A stretch of 64,000 bases of DNA from Anaerolineae bacterium (lineage in GTDB: Bacteria; Chloroflexota; Anaerolineae; 4572-78; J111): the NCBI GenBank assembly GCA_023151115.1, contig JAKLJP010000010.1:1-64000 (forward strand), given 5' to 3'. The notes below the pieces were generated by a model, which saw only the letters and a program-made list of their open reading frames with translations, did no database searches and was not told the DNA's origin. Both the position numbers and the translations under genes were made by a program. Positions 26,611-34,444 of this stretch are shown here, in pieces (position 1 is the stretch's first letter; each line of letters begins with the position of its first letter).

Positions 26611-27673
26611 TGAGATCAAGAGGCAGTTCTAATTGTTGTTGCGCCATGCTTGTTTTTTGAATATTGATCTGAGCCAATTTAACATATTCTTCAAGTAGCT
26701 CTATTCCAATAAATTGTCTCCGTTGCTGAATAGCGGCCACCGCTGTTGTGCCGCTGCCCATAAAACAATCCAGCACAATTTCACCCGGTTCGGTCAAGAG
26801 TTGAATGAACCGGCGCGGCAGTTCCGGCGGAAATTTGGCTTCGTGGTCATCATTGGCCCGCACCGATGGAATGTACCACACCCCCCGCGATCCCCACTCG
26901 CGCCACTCGTCGGGGGTCAGCCGGGTTCGGTCAATTTTGGTCACACCCGGCTTCCAGAAAACGTACAAATATTCAAACTCGTCCACGGATTTGTAGGATA
27001 GGCTGTGCCAGCGTGAATTTTCCCAGGCGGCATCTTTAACCCAGGCCCGCCGATCATACATATAAAAACCGGCTTTAAGTCCCCATTCTTCAATCAGCCC
27101 GCCGACAATTTTAATCCGGGTTTGGGCTTCGTATTTGCCGCCGCGAATGTTGTTCCCATTAAGGCGGCGGTCAATGGTTTGCTCGCTGCAACCCAACAGC
27201 TTGGCAATTTGGTAACGATTATAGCTGGGATGTTCGGCCATTGCTTTCAGCACATCCTCTCGCGTCACCGGCGAGCGTTTGCTGCTGGTCACTTCTGCCT
27301 GGATTTTGGGCATGGTGGCATCTTTGAAAACTAAAATGTCAGCGATATTGATAACCAGAAAGCCACCCGGTTTAATGATGGGAAAATGAAGGGCGATGAC
27401 GGTCGAAAGGAGATTCTGCCAATCCTCAAAGGACAAGTCGGACTCATACTCTTTGCCGACAAAATAAGGCGGCGACCAGATACTTAGGGCAATGCTGTTG
27501 GGTTGAATTTTGGATAGAAGTTCCCGCGCATTTCCATGATGAATACGGTTGACTTCCAATGCGTCATCAATTTGTCTTTCGTGATAAACATCCGCCAACT
27601 GACGCTGTAATTCGGGTGGTAGCCGGTTCATATTAAAACTCGTCTTATCAGCTTTGTTGGTCTCAGTCCGCAT
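26558..27673 (-). CDS. Beta-class DNA methyltransferase (m4C type) of the SfiI-type system
   Basis: Motif IV SPPYFVGKEYE comes first (about residue 67 from this start) and motif I DCFMGSGTT near the end (about 302-310), which is the beta-class order. SPPY indicates N4-cytosine modification. The region between carries a clear helix-turn-helix, YQIAKLLGCSEQTIDRRLNG, preceded by VTREDVLKAMAEHPSYNR, probably part of target recognition. ATG 27673 has GGAGT upstream; an ATG at 27727 would add 18 residues but has no ribosome-binding site. It is upstream of and coupled to the endonuclease gene, so protection is made first. Confidence 0.85.
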   Translation of the reverse strand: MRTETNKADKTSFNMNRLPPELQRQLADVYHERQIDDALEVNRIHHGNARELLSKIQPNSIALSIWSPPYFVGKEYESDLSFEDWQNLLSTVIALHFPIIKPGGFLVINIADILVFKDATMPKIQAEVTSSKRSPVTREDVLKAMAEHPSYNRYQIAKLLGCSEQTIDRRLNGNNIRGGKYEAQTRIKIVGGLIEEWGLKAGFYMYDRRAWVKDAAWENSRWHSLSYKSVDEFEYLYVFWKPGVTKIDRTRLTPDEWREWGSRGVWYIPSVRANDDHEAKFPPELPRRFIQLLTEPGEIVLDCFMGSGTTAVAAIQQRRQFIGIELLEEYVKLAQINIQKTSMAQQQLELPLDLNGNGKYATGSESTHGRS

Positions 27674-27745
27674 TGAAAAAACTCCGACACTTTTCGTTAG
27701 TATATCACGAATTGGCATAGAACGCATGTTTACATGAAAACAAAA

Positions 27746-27771
27746 AGAGGCTACCTGTTTAGGTAGCCTCT
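27746..27771 (-). terminator. Intrinsic terminator of rpoD
   Basis: AGAGGCTACC-tgttta-GGTAGCCTCT; on the minus strand a TTTTTGTTTT tract follows, 20 bp after the sigma factor stop codon. Confidence 0.88.
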
Positions 27772-27790
27772 CGAATTTTCGTGAGAAATG

Positions 27791-29008
27791 TCAACTCAAA
27801 TAATCACGCAGTTGCCGGCTGCGGCGGGGATGGCGTAGCTTGCGCAGGGCTTGGCCCTCAATCTGGCGGATGCGCTCGCGGGTGAGGCCAAACTTTTTGC
27901 CCACTTCTTCCAGGGTGTAGCTGCGGCCGTTTTGCAGGCCAAAACGTAGGCGCAAAATGCGAGCCTCGCGGGGGGTCAGGGTGCTGAGCACATCTTCCAA
28001 TTTTTCTTGCAATAAATGGTGATAAGCGGCGTCGGGCGGGGTGGGGGCGTCTTCATCTTCGATAAAGTTGCCCAGCTCGCTGTCTTCTTCTTCGCCCACC
28101 GGGCGTTCCAGGGAAACGGGGTGGCGGCTGACGCGGAGCATCCAGCGCACTTTGGAGGGTTCCAAATCCATCTGCTCGGCCAGTTCTTCGGGGGTGGGTT
28201 TGCGGCCCCAGACCTGCTCAAGCTGGCGAGAAACCTGGTGCAGCTTGCGGATGCGGTCGCTCATGTGGACCGGCACACGGATGGTCCGGCCCTGATCGGC
28301 TAGAGCGCGGGTAATGGCCTGACGAATCCACCAGGTAGCGTAGGTGCTAAATTTGTAGCCGCGCCGGTAATCAAACTTTTCGACGGCTTTCATCAGGCCC
28401 AGGTTGCCTTCTTGAATCAAATCAGAAAAGGGCACACCCTGGCCCATGTATTTTTTGGCAATACTCACTACCAGGCGGGTATTGGCTTTAATCAGGTGGT
28501 CGCGCGCCTTGTTACCGTCGCGGACATAGCGGCGCAGTTTGAGTTTTTCTTCTTCGGTGTGGCTGTTTTTCTCTAGTTTGCGTTGCGCTTTGCGGCCTTT
28601 TTCCAAACTTTTGGCCAGCATGATTTCTTCGGCGGGGGCCAGGAGCGGCACACGGGCCATCTCTTTGAGGTATAGGCTGATGGTGTCGTCGGCGGCGATG
28701 CCGCTTAAATCAAAGGGGTCTACAGAAGGAACAGGAATTTCGTTAGGCGATTGTTCTTTGAGCCGTTTTTCTTCTTCGGCTTCTTCCACATCGGCGTAAA
28801 CTTCAATGCCCTGGTTAATGAGTTGAATAAAAATCTCCTCTAACTGGGCCATGTTGTCTTCGGCTTCGGGGAAGGCCGCCAGCAGGTCATCGGTGACAAG
28901 ATAGCCGCAAGTGGTGGCTTTGTGCATCAGATTATCCAACATACTTGCTGTTCTGGCTTCGGGGAGTTCGACGGGTTCGGGGTCTTTGGTTATTTTTTCT
29001 GAAATCAT
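27791..29008 (-). CDS. rpoD: Primary RNA polymerase sigma factor (SigA/RpoD)
   Basis: A 405-residue group 1 sigma factor. Region 1.2 ([16 protein letters not shown]), region 2 ([56 protein letters not shown]), region 3 and region 4 ([34 protein letters not shown]) are all intact. Region 1.1 is short and acidic. ATG 29008 is used with GAGGT upstream; a GTG at 29014 is possible. The gene has its own promoter 280 bp upstream and its own terminator, so it is monocistronic. Confidence 0.96.
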   Translation of the reverse strand: MISEKITKDPEPVELPEARTASMLDNLMHKATTCGYLVTDDLLAAFPEAEDNMAQLEEIFIQLINQGIEVYADVEEAEEEKRLKEQSPNEIPVPSVDPFDLSGIAADDTISLYLKEMARVPLLAPAEEIMLAKSLEKGRKAQRKLEKNSHTEEEKLKLRRYVRDGNKARDHLIKANTRLVVSIAKKYMGQGVPFSDLIQEGNLGLMKAVEKFDYRRGYKFSTYATWWIRQAITRALADQGRTIRVPVHMSDRIRKLHQVSRQLEQVWGRKPTPEELAEQMDLEPSKVRWMLRVSRHPVSLERPVGEEEDSELGNFIEDEDAPTPPDAAYHHLLQEKLEDVLSTLTPREARILRLRFGLQNGRSYTLEEVGKKFGLTRERIRQIEGQALRKLRHPRRSRQLRDYLS

Positions 29009-29294
29009 ATTCACCTCATGTCCCGCCTAGCCAGGTTCAGGCATAGGCGTTCGGATTTTTACGGCTAGATAATGAGAGTCAGATATACTGGTTCAAGTAG
29101 AGTTATGGGTTGAAGTAAGGAGATATTTCTATTCAGAACAGATAAAATCTAAGGCCGAGTGAAAATTTATTAAAGTTGGAGAAAATAGTTCGTTTTATAC
29201 AAATAGCGAGCCAGGCATAAATAGTAACACTACCTGGCTTATAACTTATTCTTGGGGCTTTTTGGCAAAAGCATTTAATTGGGATAGCGACGGT

Positions 29295-29323
29295 ATTATA
29301 TCACAGGCTGGGGGTCATGTCAA
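29295..29323 (-). promoter_or_regulatory. Consensus sigma-70 promoter of rpoD
   Basis: On the minus strand TTGACA (29318-29323), 17-bp spacer, TATAAT (29295-29300): both boxes are perfect. It gives a 5' leader of about 280 nt before the sigma factor. Confidence 0.88.
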
Positions 29324-29403
29324 CCCTCTTTTTATTATGTAAATCTATAGGACCGGAGAAAAAGGGTTTTTGGCTCACTGAGCCTCCCCGACTTTTGTTC
29401 TAC

Positions 29404-29432
29404 TTGCCATAATGTTTGAATAATGGTATAAT
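29404..29432 (+). promoter_or_regulatory. Sigma-70 promoter for the structured leader and membrane-protein pair
   Basis: TTGCCA (29404-29409), 17-bp spacer, TATAAT (29427-29432). Transcription would start near 29439, about 250 nt before the first gene. Confidence 0.75.
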
Positions 29433-29438
29433 GAATAT

Positions 29439-29691
29439 GTCAAGTTGTCTACCGAACCCTATATATTGTGGTTCGAATATTGACAAACCTCTATAGATAG
29501 TGGTATTCTTGGTCATAATTGAATTTATTACCACGTCTGGTCGAGGTAGTGAGGTTGTTTAACGGCAGACCTCCTCAAACTGCCGCGTAAACATAAACTA
29601 TGGCGGGGGTGGGGTCCACTCATAATGACTTATCATTAGTCAGACGAAAAAGGACGCTAGCAACCCACCCCCGCTATCAGTTAAACAGGGG
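29439..29691 (+). ncRNA. Structured 5' leader or small RNA, unknown class
   Basis: It contains a small hairpin GGCAG/CTGCC (about 29563-29585) and a 14-bp stem, 29600-29613 with 29664-29677 (core GCGGGGGTGGG/CCCACCCCCGC). The enclosed loop can form TAATGA/TCATTA or, alternatively, TGACT/AGTCA. It does not match a riboswitch class I know. Confidence 0.4.
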
Positions 29692-30447
29692 ATGAGCCAA
29701 AACCCGACCATGACCGGACTCAAAAAAGAACTCGCCACCATTAGCAGCCAACAATGGACGGTGCTTATCTCGCTGCTGGCCCTGGTCAATATGGTTGTTT
29801 TGGGCGGGTTGGTTTGGCTGCTGACTATTCAATCTCCCGGCGCTTTTCGACGGGTCTTAGCTCAGGCTCCGGCTACCCGCACCCCCTTTCCTACTTTCAC
29901 CACCACCCCCACCGGGCTGCCCCCACCCACAGCCATTGGCACGTTTGTCCCCACCTGGACGCCGACGATTACGCCTACGCCTCTCCCTACCGACACCCCC
30001 ACCGCCACGCCTATCCCCTCCCGGACACCCATCCGGGCGACCGCCGTGCCTGTGCCTACCGAAACGCCCACACCCGCTTATGATTATATTGGAACCGTCC
30101 GCCAATTGACGGCTTGTGAGAACGCCGGGAAACACCACATTTTTGCTTATGTGCGTGACCCGGCCGGCAACGGTCTGCCAGGAGTCAAAATGCGCGTCTT
30201 CTGGGAAGGGGGCGCTGGCGGCGAGGCTATTCTGACAACCGGCACCAAGATACAAGACCCCGGTCTGGCCGATTTTGCCATGTTCAAAGGCAGCTACTTT
30301 GTTGAGGTTCTGGATGGTTCAAGCCAGGTGATGGGGCCGATTAGCCCGGATATTCCGGTCAATGAACTGTGCGCTGAAACCGATAACGGCGTAGCTAACT
30401 CATTATACCACTACTCCTTTGAAGTGATTTTTACCAAGGTTCGATAG
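29692..30447 (+). CDS. Membrane-anchored protein with Thr/Pro linker and beta-sandwich domain
   Basis: A single N-terminal transmembrane helix (about 20-45, VLISLLALVNMVVLGGLVWL) precedes a Thr/Pro-rich linker (about 55-130) and an extracytoplasmic domain of about 115 residues with HIFAYVRDPAGNGLPGVKMR, a CNA-B/Ig-like beta-sandwich signature. Two Cys (about 140 and 229) could form a disulfide. The start codon lies directly after AGGGG; ATG 29710 is an alternative. It is the first gene of a two-gene unit; the second has the same layout. Probably a cell-surface structural or adhesion protein. Confidence 0.72.
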   Translation: MSQNPTMTGLKKELATISSQQWTVLISLLALVNMVVLGGLVWLLTIQSPGAFRRVLAQAPATRTPFPTFTTTPTGLPPPTAIGTFVPTWTPTITPTPLPTDTPTATPIPSRTPIRATAVPVPTETPTPAYDYIGTVRQLTACENAGKHHIFAYVRDPAGNGLPGVKMRVFWEGGAGGEAILTTGTKIQDPGLADFAMFKGSYFVEVLDGSSQVMGPISPDIPVNELCAETDNGVANSLYHYSFEVIFTKVR

Positions 30448-32283
30448 ATGTCTAAATGGAAACCCTGGCAGCAAATGGTCTTTCTGGGCTATTTGTTCCT
30501 GCTGAACCTCATCATTTTTGGCACGCTGGCTTATTTGATGTTTAATACCGCCCGGCGTAACCAACGCCCGGTCGAACTGGCCGCCGTGCCCGCCTCGGAA
30601 GCAGTGGTGACTTATTCAACCCTGACTCTTCCGCTAGCAACGGCGACGCCGCTCAATGTTTCACCTATACCAGCAATCCAACCTACTCCAGCTATCACTG
30701 CGACAGCATCCCTGGCGATTGCCCTGGTCGAAGGCAGTCGCAGCCAGACCTGGACAGCTACTCCGACTTCATCGCCTACCTCCACGCTAACGCGTCGGCC
30801 ATCTGCGACACCGACCGCTACCAATACGGCCCAACCGACCGCCACACCCACCCTGACGCCGCTGCCAACGGCTACCGCAACATCCACCCCCTCGCCGACC
30901 GCTTCACCTACACCCACCTTCACCTCGACTCCTTTACCGACCGTTACCCCCAGCCCCACCTTGACTCCAACCCAATCAGCCAAAGTTTTGGCTACTCCAA
31001 CCCTCCCATCTTCCAACCTTCCAACCTCTACCCTAACCCGCAAGCCAACGCAAACACCCACCCTGGCAGCCCAAGCCCAGGTCAAGCCAACCCGAACCCC
31101 TACCCAATCAACCAAACCTTCAGCTACTCCAACCCTTAAACCCTCCAACCCTCCAACCTTCCAACCTTCCAACCCTCCAACCTTCCAACCCTCCAACCTT
31201 CCAACCTTCCAACTCCCCACTCCCACCAGCCGCCCGACTCGACCCTCGGCCACCCGTCCAACCCCAGCGCCGACTCCCCTGGTCGTGGCGGCAGCTTTAA
31301 AGAGCAACGTCGTTAATCCTGAGGTCGAAGCTCCCGCGCCCCGGCTAGCTCAGCCTGAACCGGCCCTGGCCAATACCGCCGGCCTGGTTGATGCAATTCC
31401 TTTGACCAACGCCAGCATCGCCTTAAGCTGGATGCCGACCGGCAAAACCGATCATTACCGTATTTACAGTGATATGGGCAGCGGTTATGGAGTTTATATC
31501 CACAAAGCCGATGTCAGCGAACCGGCTTTTGTGGACAAAATGCTCCGCCCAGGGCTGGCCTACCGTTACCGCGTCACTCGCCTGGAAAGCCACCGGGAAG
31601 TGGTTTTAGCCCAAACTGCTGCGGCTACTTTGGGCGGCCCGGCTCCGCCGGATAACTTGCTTAACCAGCAGCCGGTTGTGACCGCTACCGTCGCTCCCGC
31701 GCCCACCGCCCTCCCCGCCGATGCAGTATTGCTCGGCTTGTTGAGCGACAACAGTTATACCGACGAGTTTAATACCTTGCACGTAGTTGGCGAAGTGCGT
31801 AATGACTCCAACCTGGATGTCGGCCAGACCAATATTGCCATCACTTTTTATGACGGCGCCGGCGCTGTGATTGGCACAGCCAACGGGCAGACCATTCTGG
31901 AGGTCATCCCGCCCGGCGAAATTTCGCCTTTTCTGATTACCCTGTCCCGCCCGGAAGGGATGGAATCCTACAGCGTGAGAGCGGTAGCTCGACCGGTAAA
32001 GCCGGAATTGACTCCCCAGTTATCGGTCATTCAAGTAAAACGTTTTGAAGATGAGGCCGGTTTCTTTCACGTCAAAGGGGTGATTGAAAACAGCGGCAGT
32101 ATTACAGCCAGGCGAGCCAAAGTGGTTGCTGTGATTTATGGACGTGGCGGGGCGGTCATTAATGTCGGCTTCACCTACCTTAATCCACCCGTCCTGGCCC
32201 CCGGCGAGCGGGCCAGCTATGAAGTTATCTTCACCTATTTCCCCAAGTATGTGGATCAAAAGGTAATTCCTTTTGAGGAATAA
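30448..32283 (+). CDS. Membrane-anchored protein with long Thr/Pro linker, FN3-like and FxLYD-like domains
   Basis: One transmembrane helix (about 8-32) is followed by a Thr/Pro/Ser linker to about residue 275, then a fibronectin-III-like domain (ASIALSWMPTGKTDHYRIYS, YRYRVTRLES) and two FxLYD-like beta domains (LHVVGEVRNDSNLDVGQTNI; FHVKGVIENSGSITARRAKV). Within the linker 72 bp are nine perfect CCYTCCAA octamers, encoding repeats of PSNPPTFQ, so part of the linker grew by DNA repeat expansion. It starts directly after the stop codon of the upstream gene and ends before a strong terminator. Confidence 0.75.
   Translation: MSKWKPWQQMVFLGYLFLLNLIIFGTLAYLMFNTARRNQRPVELAAVPASEAVVTYSTLTLPLATATPLNVSPIPAIQPTPAITATASLAIALVEGSRSQTWTATPTSSPTSTLTRRPSATPTATNTAQPTATPTLTPLPTATATSTPSPTASPTPTFTSTPLPTVTPSPTLTPTQSAKVLATPTLPSSNLPTSTLTRKPTQTPTLAAQAQVKPTRTPTQSTKPSATPTLKPSNPPTFQPSNPPTFQPSNLPTFQLPTPTSRPTRPSATRPTPAPTPLVVAAALKSNVVNPEVEAPAPRLAQPEPALANTAGLVDAIPLTNASIALSWMPTGKTDHYRIYSDMGSGYGVYIHKADVSEPAFVDKMLRPGLAYRYRVTRLESHREVVLAQTAAATLGGPAPPDNLLNQQPVVTATVAPAPTALPADAVLLGLLSDNSYTDEFNTLHVVGEVRNDSNLDVGQTNIAITFYDGAGAVIGTANGQTILEVIPPGEISPFLITLSRPEGMESYSVRAVARPVKPELTPQLSVIQVKRFEDEAGFFHVKGVIENSGSITARRAKVVAVIYGRGGAVINVGFTYLNPPVLAPGERASYEVIFTYFPKYVDQKVIPFEE
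31141..31212 (+). repeat. Nine tandem CCYTCCAA octamers inside a coding region
   Basis: Nine consecutive 8-bp units that differ only at the Y position. Because 24 bp equal eight codons, the protein repeat is PSNPPTFQ or its variant PSNLPTFQ. Smaller relatives precede it near 31001-31028. Confidence 0.9.
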
Positions 32284-32304
32284 AGTGGCAATAAAAACAA
32301 AAGA

Positions 32305-32333
32305 AAAGCCCCGCCGATTGGCGGGGCTTTTTT
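32305..32333 (+). terminator. Intrinsic terminator of the membrane-protein pair
   Basis: AAAGCCCCGCC-gatt-GGCGGGGC followed by a run of seven T, 22 bp after the stop codon. Confidence 0.93.
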
Positions 32334-32374
32334 GGATCTATAAATTGAACAGAATAACAAAGGAATAAAAAGAA

Positions 32375-32521
32375 TTAGAGGTTGCCAACGATATTGCTGA
32401 ATACGTTGCCAACAACCGGGCCAAGCAAAAGCAGAATGGCGATCACGACGATGGCGACCAGCACCAGGATCAAAGCATATTCTACCAGGCCCTGGCCTTC
32501 TTCACGCGGGAGAAACAGCAT
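32375..32521 (-). CDS. Flp/Fap-type (class IVb) pilin, 48 residues
   Basis: A short gene that ORF finders with a 60-residue cut-off miss. The protein opens MLFLPREEGQGLVEYALILV: the G|xxxxEY pattern of the Flp prepilin peptidase site lies between G9 and Q10, followed by about 20 hydrophobic residues (LVLVAIVVIAILLLLG) and NVFSNIVGNL. AAAGGAGG lies 10 bp before ATG 32521. Flp pilins polymerise into Tad-type adhesive pili. No tad or cpa gene lies in the window, so this is an orphan pilin whose assembly machinery must be elsewhere. Confidence 0.85.
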   Translation of the reverse strand: MLFLPREEGQGLVEYALILVLVAIVVIAILLLLGPVVGNVFSNIVGNL

Positions 32522-32697
32522 GTCTTATAAGCCTCCTTTCCACAAATTTGTTACTAACTGTAACTAGCTCCACCATAACGGATAAACGCCGTTAGCTCAA
32601 TAGTCTATGAGTACCAAATCCCTGCCCCAAACGCTTTTGGCAGCTTTTGCCGGGGCATGATATACTACCCCTCTCATTTATGGCAAAGGAGGCACTC

Positions 32698-33966
32698 ATG
32701 CTATCTGATTTATCTCATATTTCACCCGTGTGGAGCCGCATCACCCATCTGATGGTTGAGCGGGGCGAGGGCTGCCACGTCTACACCACCGAAGGGGAGC
32801 AGTACCTTGATTTTACCAGCGGTATCGGTGTGACCAACACCGGGCACAGCCACCCGGCGGTGGTCAAAGCGATCCAGGAGCAGGCGGCTAAAATGCTCCA
32901 CGCCCAGGTTAATATTTATCTGCACCCGCCCCTGGTCCGCCTGGGTCACGCCTTAAATGAGATTACTCCGCCCCACCTCGACACCTTTTTCTTCTCCAAC
33001 TCCGGCGCGGAAGCCATCGAAGGGGCGGTCAAACTGGCCCGGCACTATACCAGGCGAACCAACATCATCGTTTTTCAGGGTGGTTTCCACGGGCGCACCG
33101 CCCAGACCATGGCCATGACCACGGCCAAAACCCTCTACCGGGTTGACTACCAGCCCTTGCCCGGCGGCATCTTTGTCGCACCTTTTCCCTACGCCTACCG
33201 CTACCGCATGACCGACGAACAGGTGAGCGAGTTTGCCCTGCGCGAATTGGACATGATTTTGCATACTCAATCTGCGCCCCAGGAAACGGCGGCGATGGTC
33301 ATCGAGCCGGTGTTGGGTGAGGGCGGCTACGTGCCCGCGCCGCCCCAGTTTATGCAAGGGCTGCGCCGGGTGTGCGATGAGCACGGCATCCTGCTGATTG
33401 TTGACGAAGTCCAGACCGGCTTTGGCCGCACCGGCAAAATGTTTGCCCACGAGCACGCCGGTATCAAAGCCGATATTATGGTCATGGCCAAAGGACTGGG
33501 CAGCGGCTTCCCCATTTCCGGCATCGCCTCCAGCCGTGAAATTATGAGCAAATGGCAGGTCGGCACGCACGGCGGGACCTATGGCGGCAATGTCATGGGC
33601 TGCGCCGCCGCCGAAGCCACGATCAAGGTCATCAAAGAAGAGGGGCTAGTCGAGAATGCAGCAGCACGTGGTCAGCAACTTATGGACGGCCTGGCCGAAA
33701 TCCAGAGCCGTTTCCCCGCCCTGGGCGACGTGCGCGGATTGGGCCTGATGGTCGGCTGCGAGTTTGTCAACCCTCAAACCGGCCAGCCCGACGACGCCCT
33801 GACCAAAAAGATAGCCGCCAACTCCCTGAATAATCACCTGCTGCTGTTGACCTGCGGCATGTATGGCAACGTCATCCGCTGGATTCCCCCCCTGGTCGCC
33901 ACCGAAAGCCAGATCAACGAGGGACTGGAGAAGTTTGAAAAAGCGGTGGTAGCGGCGCTGTCGTAA
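32698..33966 (+). CDS. Class III (omega) aminotransferase, GABA/acetylornithine type
   Basis: A PLP-dependent enzyme of fold type I. FFFSNSGAEAIEGAVKLARH binds the cofactor phosphate, IVDEVQTGFGRTG contains the PLP-pyridine Asp, and MVMAKGLGSGFP contains the Schiff-base Lys. Closest in feel to 4-aminobutyrate aminotransferases, but substrate cannot be settled by eye; acetylornithine or beta-alanine transamination are alternatives. ATG 32698 is set by AAAGGAGG 6 bp upstream; an earlier in-frame start at 32647 is rejected. It stands alone before gatC. Confidence 0.88.
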   Translation: MLSDLSHISPVWSRITHLMVERGEGCHVYTTEGEQYLDFTSGIGVTNTGHSHPAVVKAIQEQAAKMLHAQVNIYLHPPLVRLGHALNEITPPHLDTFFFSNSGAEAIEGAVKLARHYTRRTNIIVFQGGFHGRTAQTMAMTTAKTLYRVDYQPLPGGIFVAPFPYAYRYRMTDEQVSEFALRELDMILHTQSAPQETAAMVIEPVLGEGGYVPAPPQFMQGLRRVCDEHGILLIVDEVQTGFGRTGKMFAHEHAGIKADIMVMAKGLGSGFPISGIASSREIMSKWQVGTHGGTYGGNVMGCAAAEATIKVIKEEGLVENAAARGQQLMDGLAEIQSRFPALGDVRGLGLMVGCEFVNPQTGQPDDALTKKIAANSLNNHLLLLTCGMYGNVIRWIPPLVATESQINEGLEKFEKAVVAALS

Positions 33967-33988
33967 AACCCAACACAAAATTTATTGG

Positions 33989-34058
33989 CTCACGGATAAA
34001 CACAGATTTTTTTTCTTTCTTTACACCTTTATCTGTGCCATCTGTATCCATCTGTGGA
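33989..34058. repeat. ATCTGTRYC-type tandem repeat
   Basis: ATCTGTGCC-ATCTGTATCC-ATCTGTGG on the right, with CACGGATAAACACAGAT as complementary left arm. It lies between the aminotransferase and gatC and belongs to the same architecture as the heptamer hairpins. Confidence 0.6.
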
Positions 34059-34079
34059 CCCCAAAATTTGGAGATTATT

Positions 34080-34370
34080 ATGGCAAAACTGAGCCTGACC
34101 GAAGTTGAAACCATTGCCGAACTGGCCAAACTGCCCTTGACCGACGCCGAAAAAGCGACTTTTCAGGAACAGCTTTCGGCTATTCTGGATTACGCCGAAA
34201 TGCTACAGCAGGTGGATACCACCGGCATCCCACCCACTGCCAGCGCCCTGCCTCTGAACAACGTCATGCGGGCCGACGAAGTCAGCCTCAGCCTGTCGAA
34301 TGAAGAAGCCCTCCTCAACGCCCCCGCCGCCGAAGACGGTTATTTTAAGGTACAGGCAGTGTTAGAATAG
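34080..34370 (+). CDS. gatC: Asp-tRNA(Asn)/Glu-tRNA(Gln) amidotransferase subunit C
   Basis: A 96-residue GatC. The typical opening LSLTEVETIAELAKLPLTDAE and the Pro-rich end (MRADEVSLSLSNEEALLNAP, AAEDGYFKVQAVLE) are present. GatC holds the GatA-GatB complex together during transamidation of mischarged tRNA. ATG 34080 has a GGAG ribosome-binding site. gatA follows after a 74-bp spacer filled with a heptamer hairpin; gatB is not in the window. Confidence 0.93.
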   Translation: MAKLSLTEVETIAELAKLPLTDAEKATFQEQLSAILDYAEMLQQVDTTGIPPTASALPLNNVMRADEVSLSLSNEEALLNAPAAEDGYFKVQAVLE

Positions 34371-34427
34371 TGCGTGGTGCGTGGTACGTGGTATGTTAAA
34401 TTTACGCACTACGCACCACGCACCACG
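34370..34427. repeat. Heptamer inverted repeat (GTGCGTG family) between gatC and gatA
   Basis: GTGCGTG-GTGCGTG-GTACGTG-GTATG followed by ACGCACT-ACGCACC-ACGCACC-ACG. The first base is the last base of the gatC stop codon. The hairpin sits just before the gatA ribosome-binding site. Confidence 0.88.
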
Positions 34428-34444
34428 TTTCATGGAGATTACCT

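Larger units (their letters stand above)
29009..29691. other. Divergent leader region, 683 bp without a gene
   Basis: Two outward promoters with 17-bp spacers (29295-29323 on the minus strand, 29404-29432 on the plus strand) each drive a leader of 250-280 nt. The minus-strand leader has a hairpin AGCCAGG/CCTGGCT (29209-29239). The plus-strand leader holds a long stem (29600-29677). I see no ORF. Confidence 0.7.

Noticed and set aside
30612..31307. A 231-codon frame on the minus strand rich in Val and Gly
   Set aside because: It is the mirror of the Thr/Pro-rich linker codons of the surface protein.
32382..32567. A 61-codon frame on the plus strand
   Set aside because: It is antisense to the short Flp pilin gene, which has a ribosome-binding site and family motifs.
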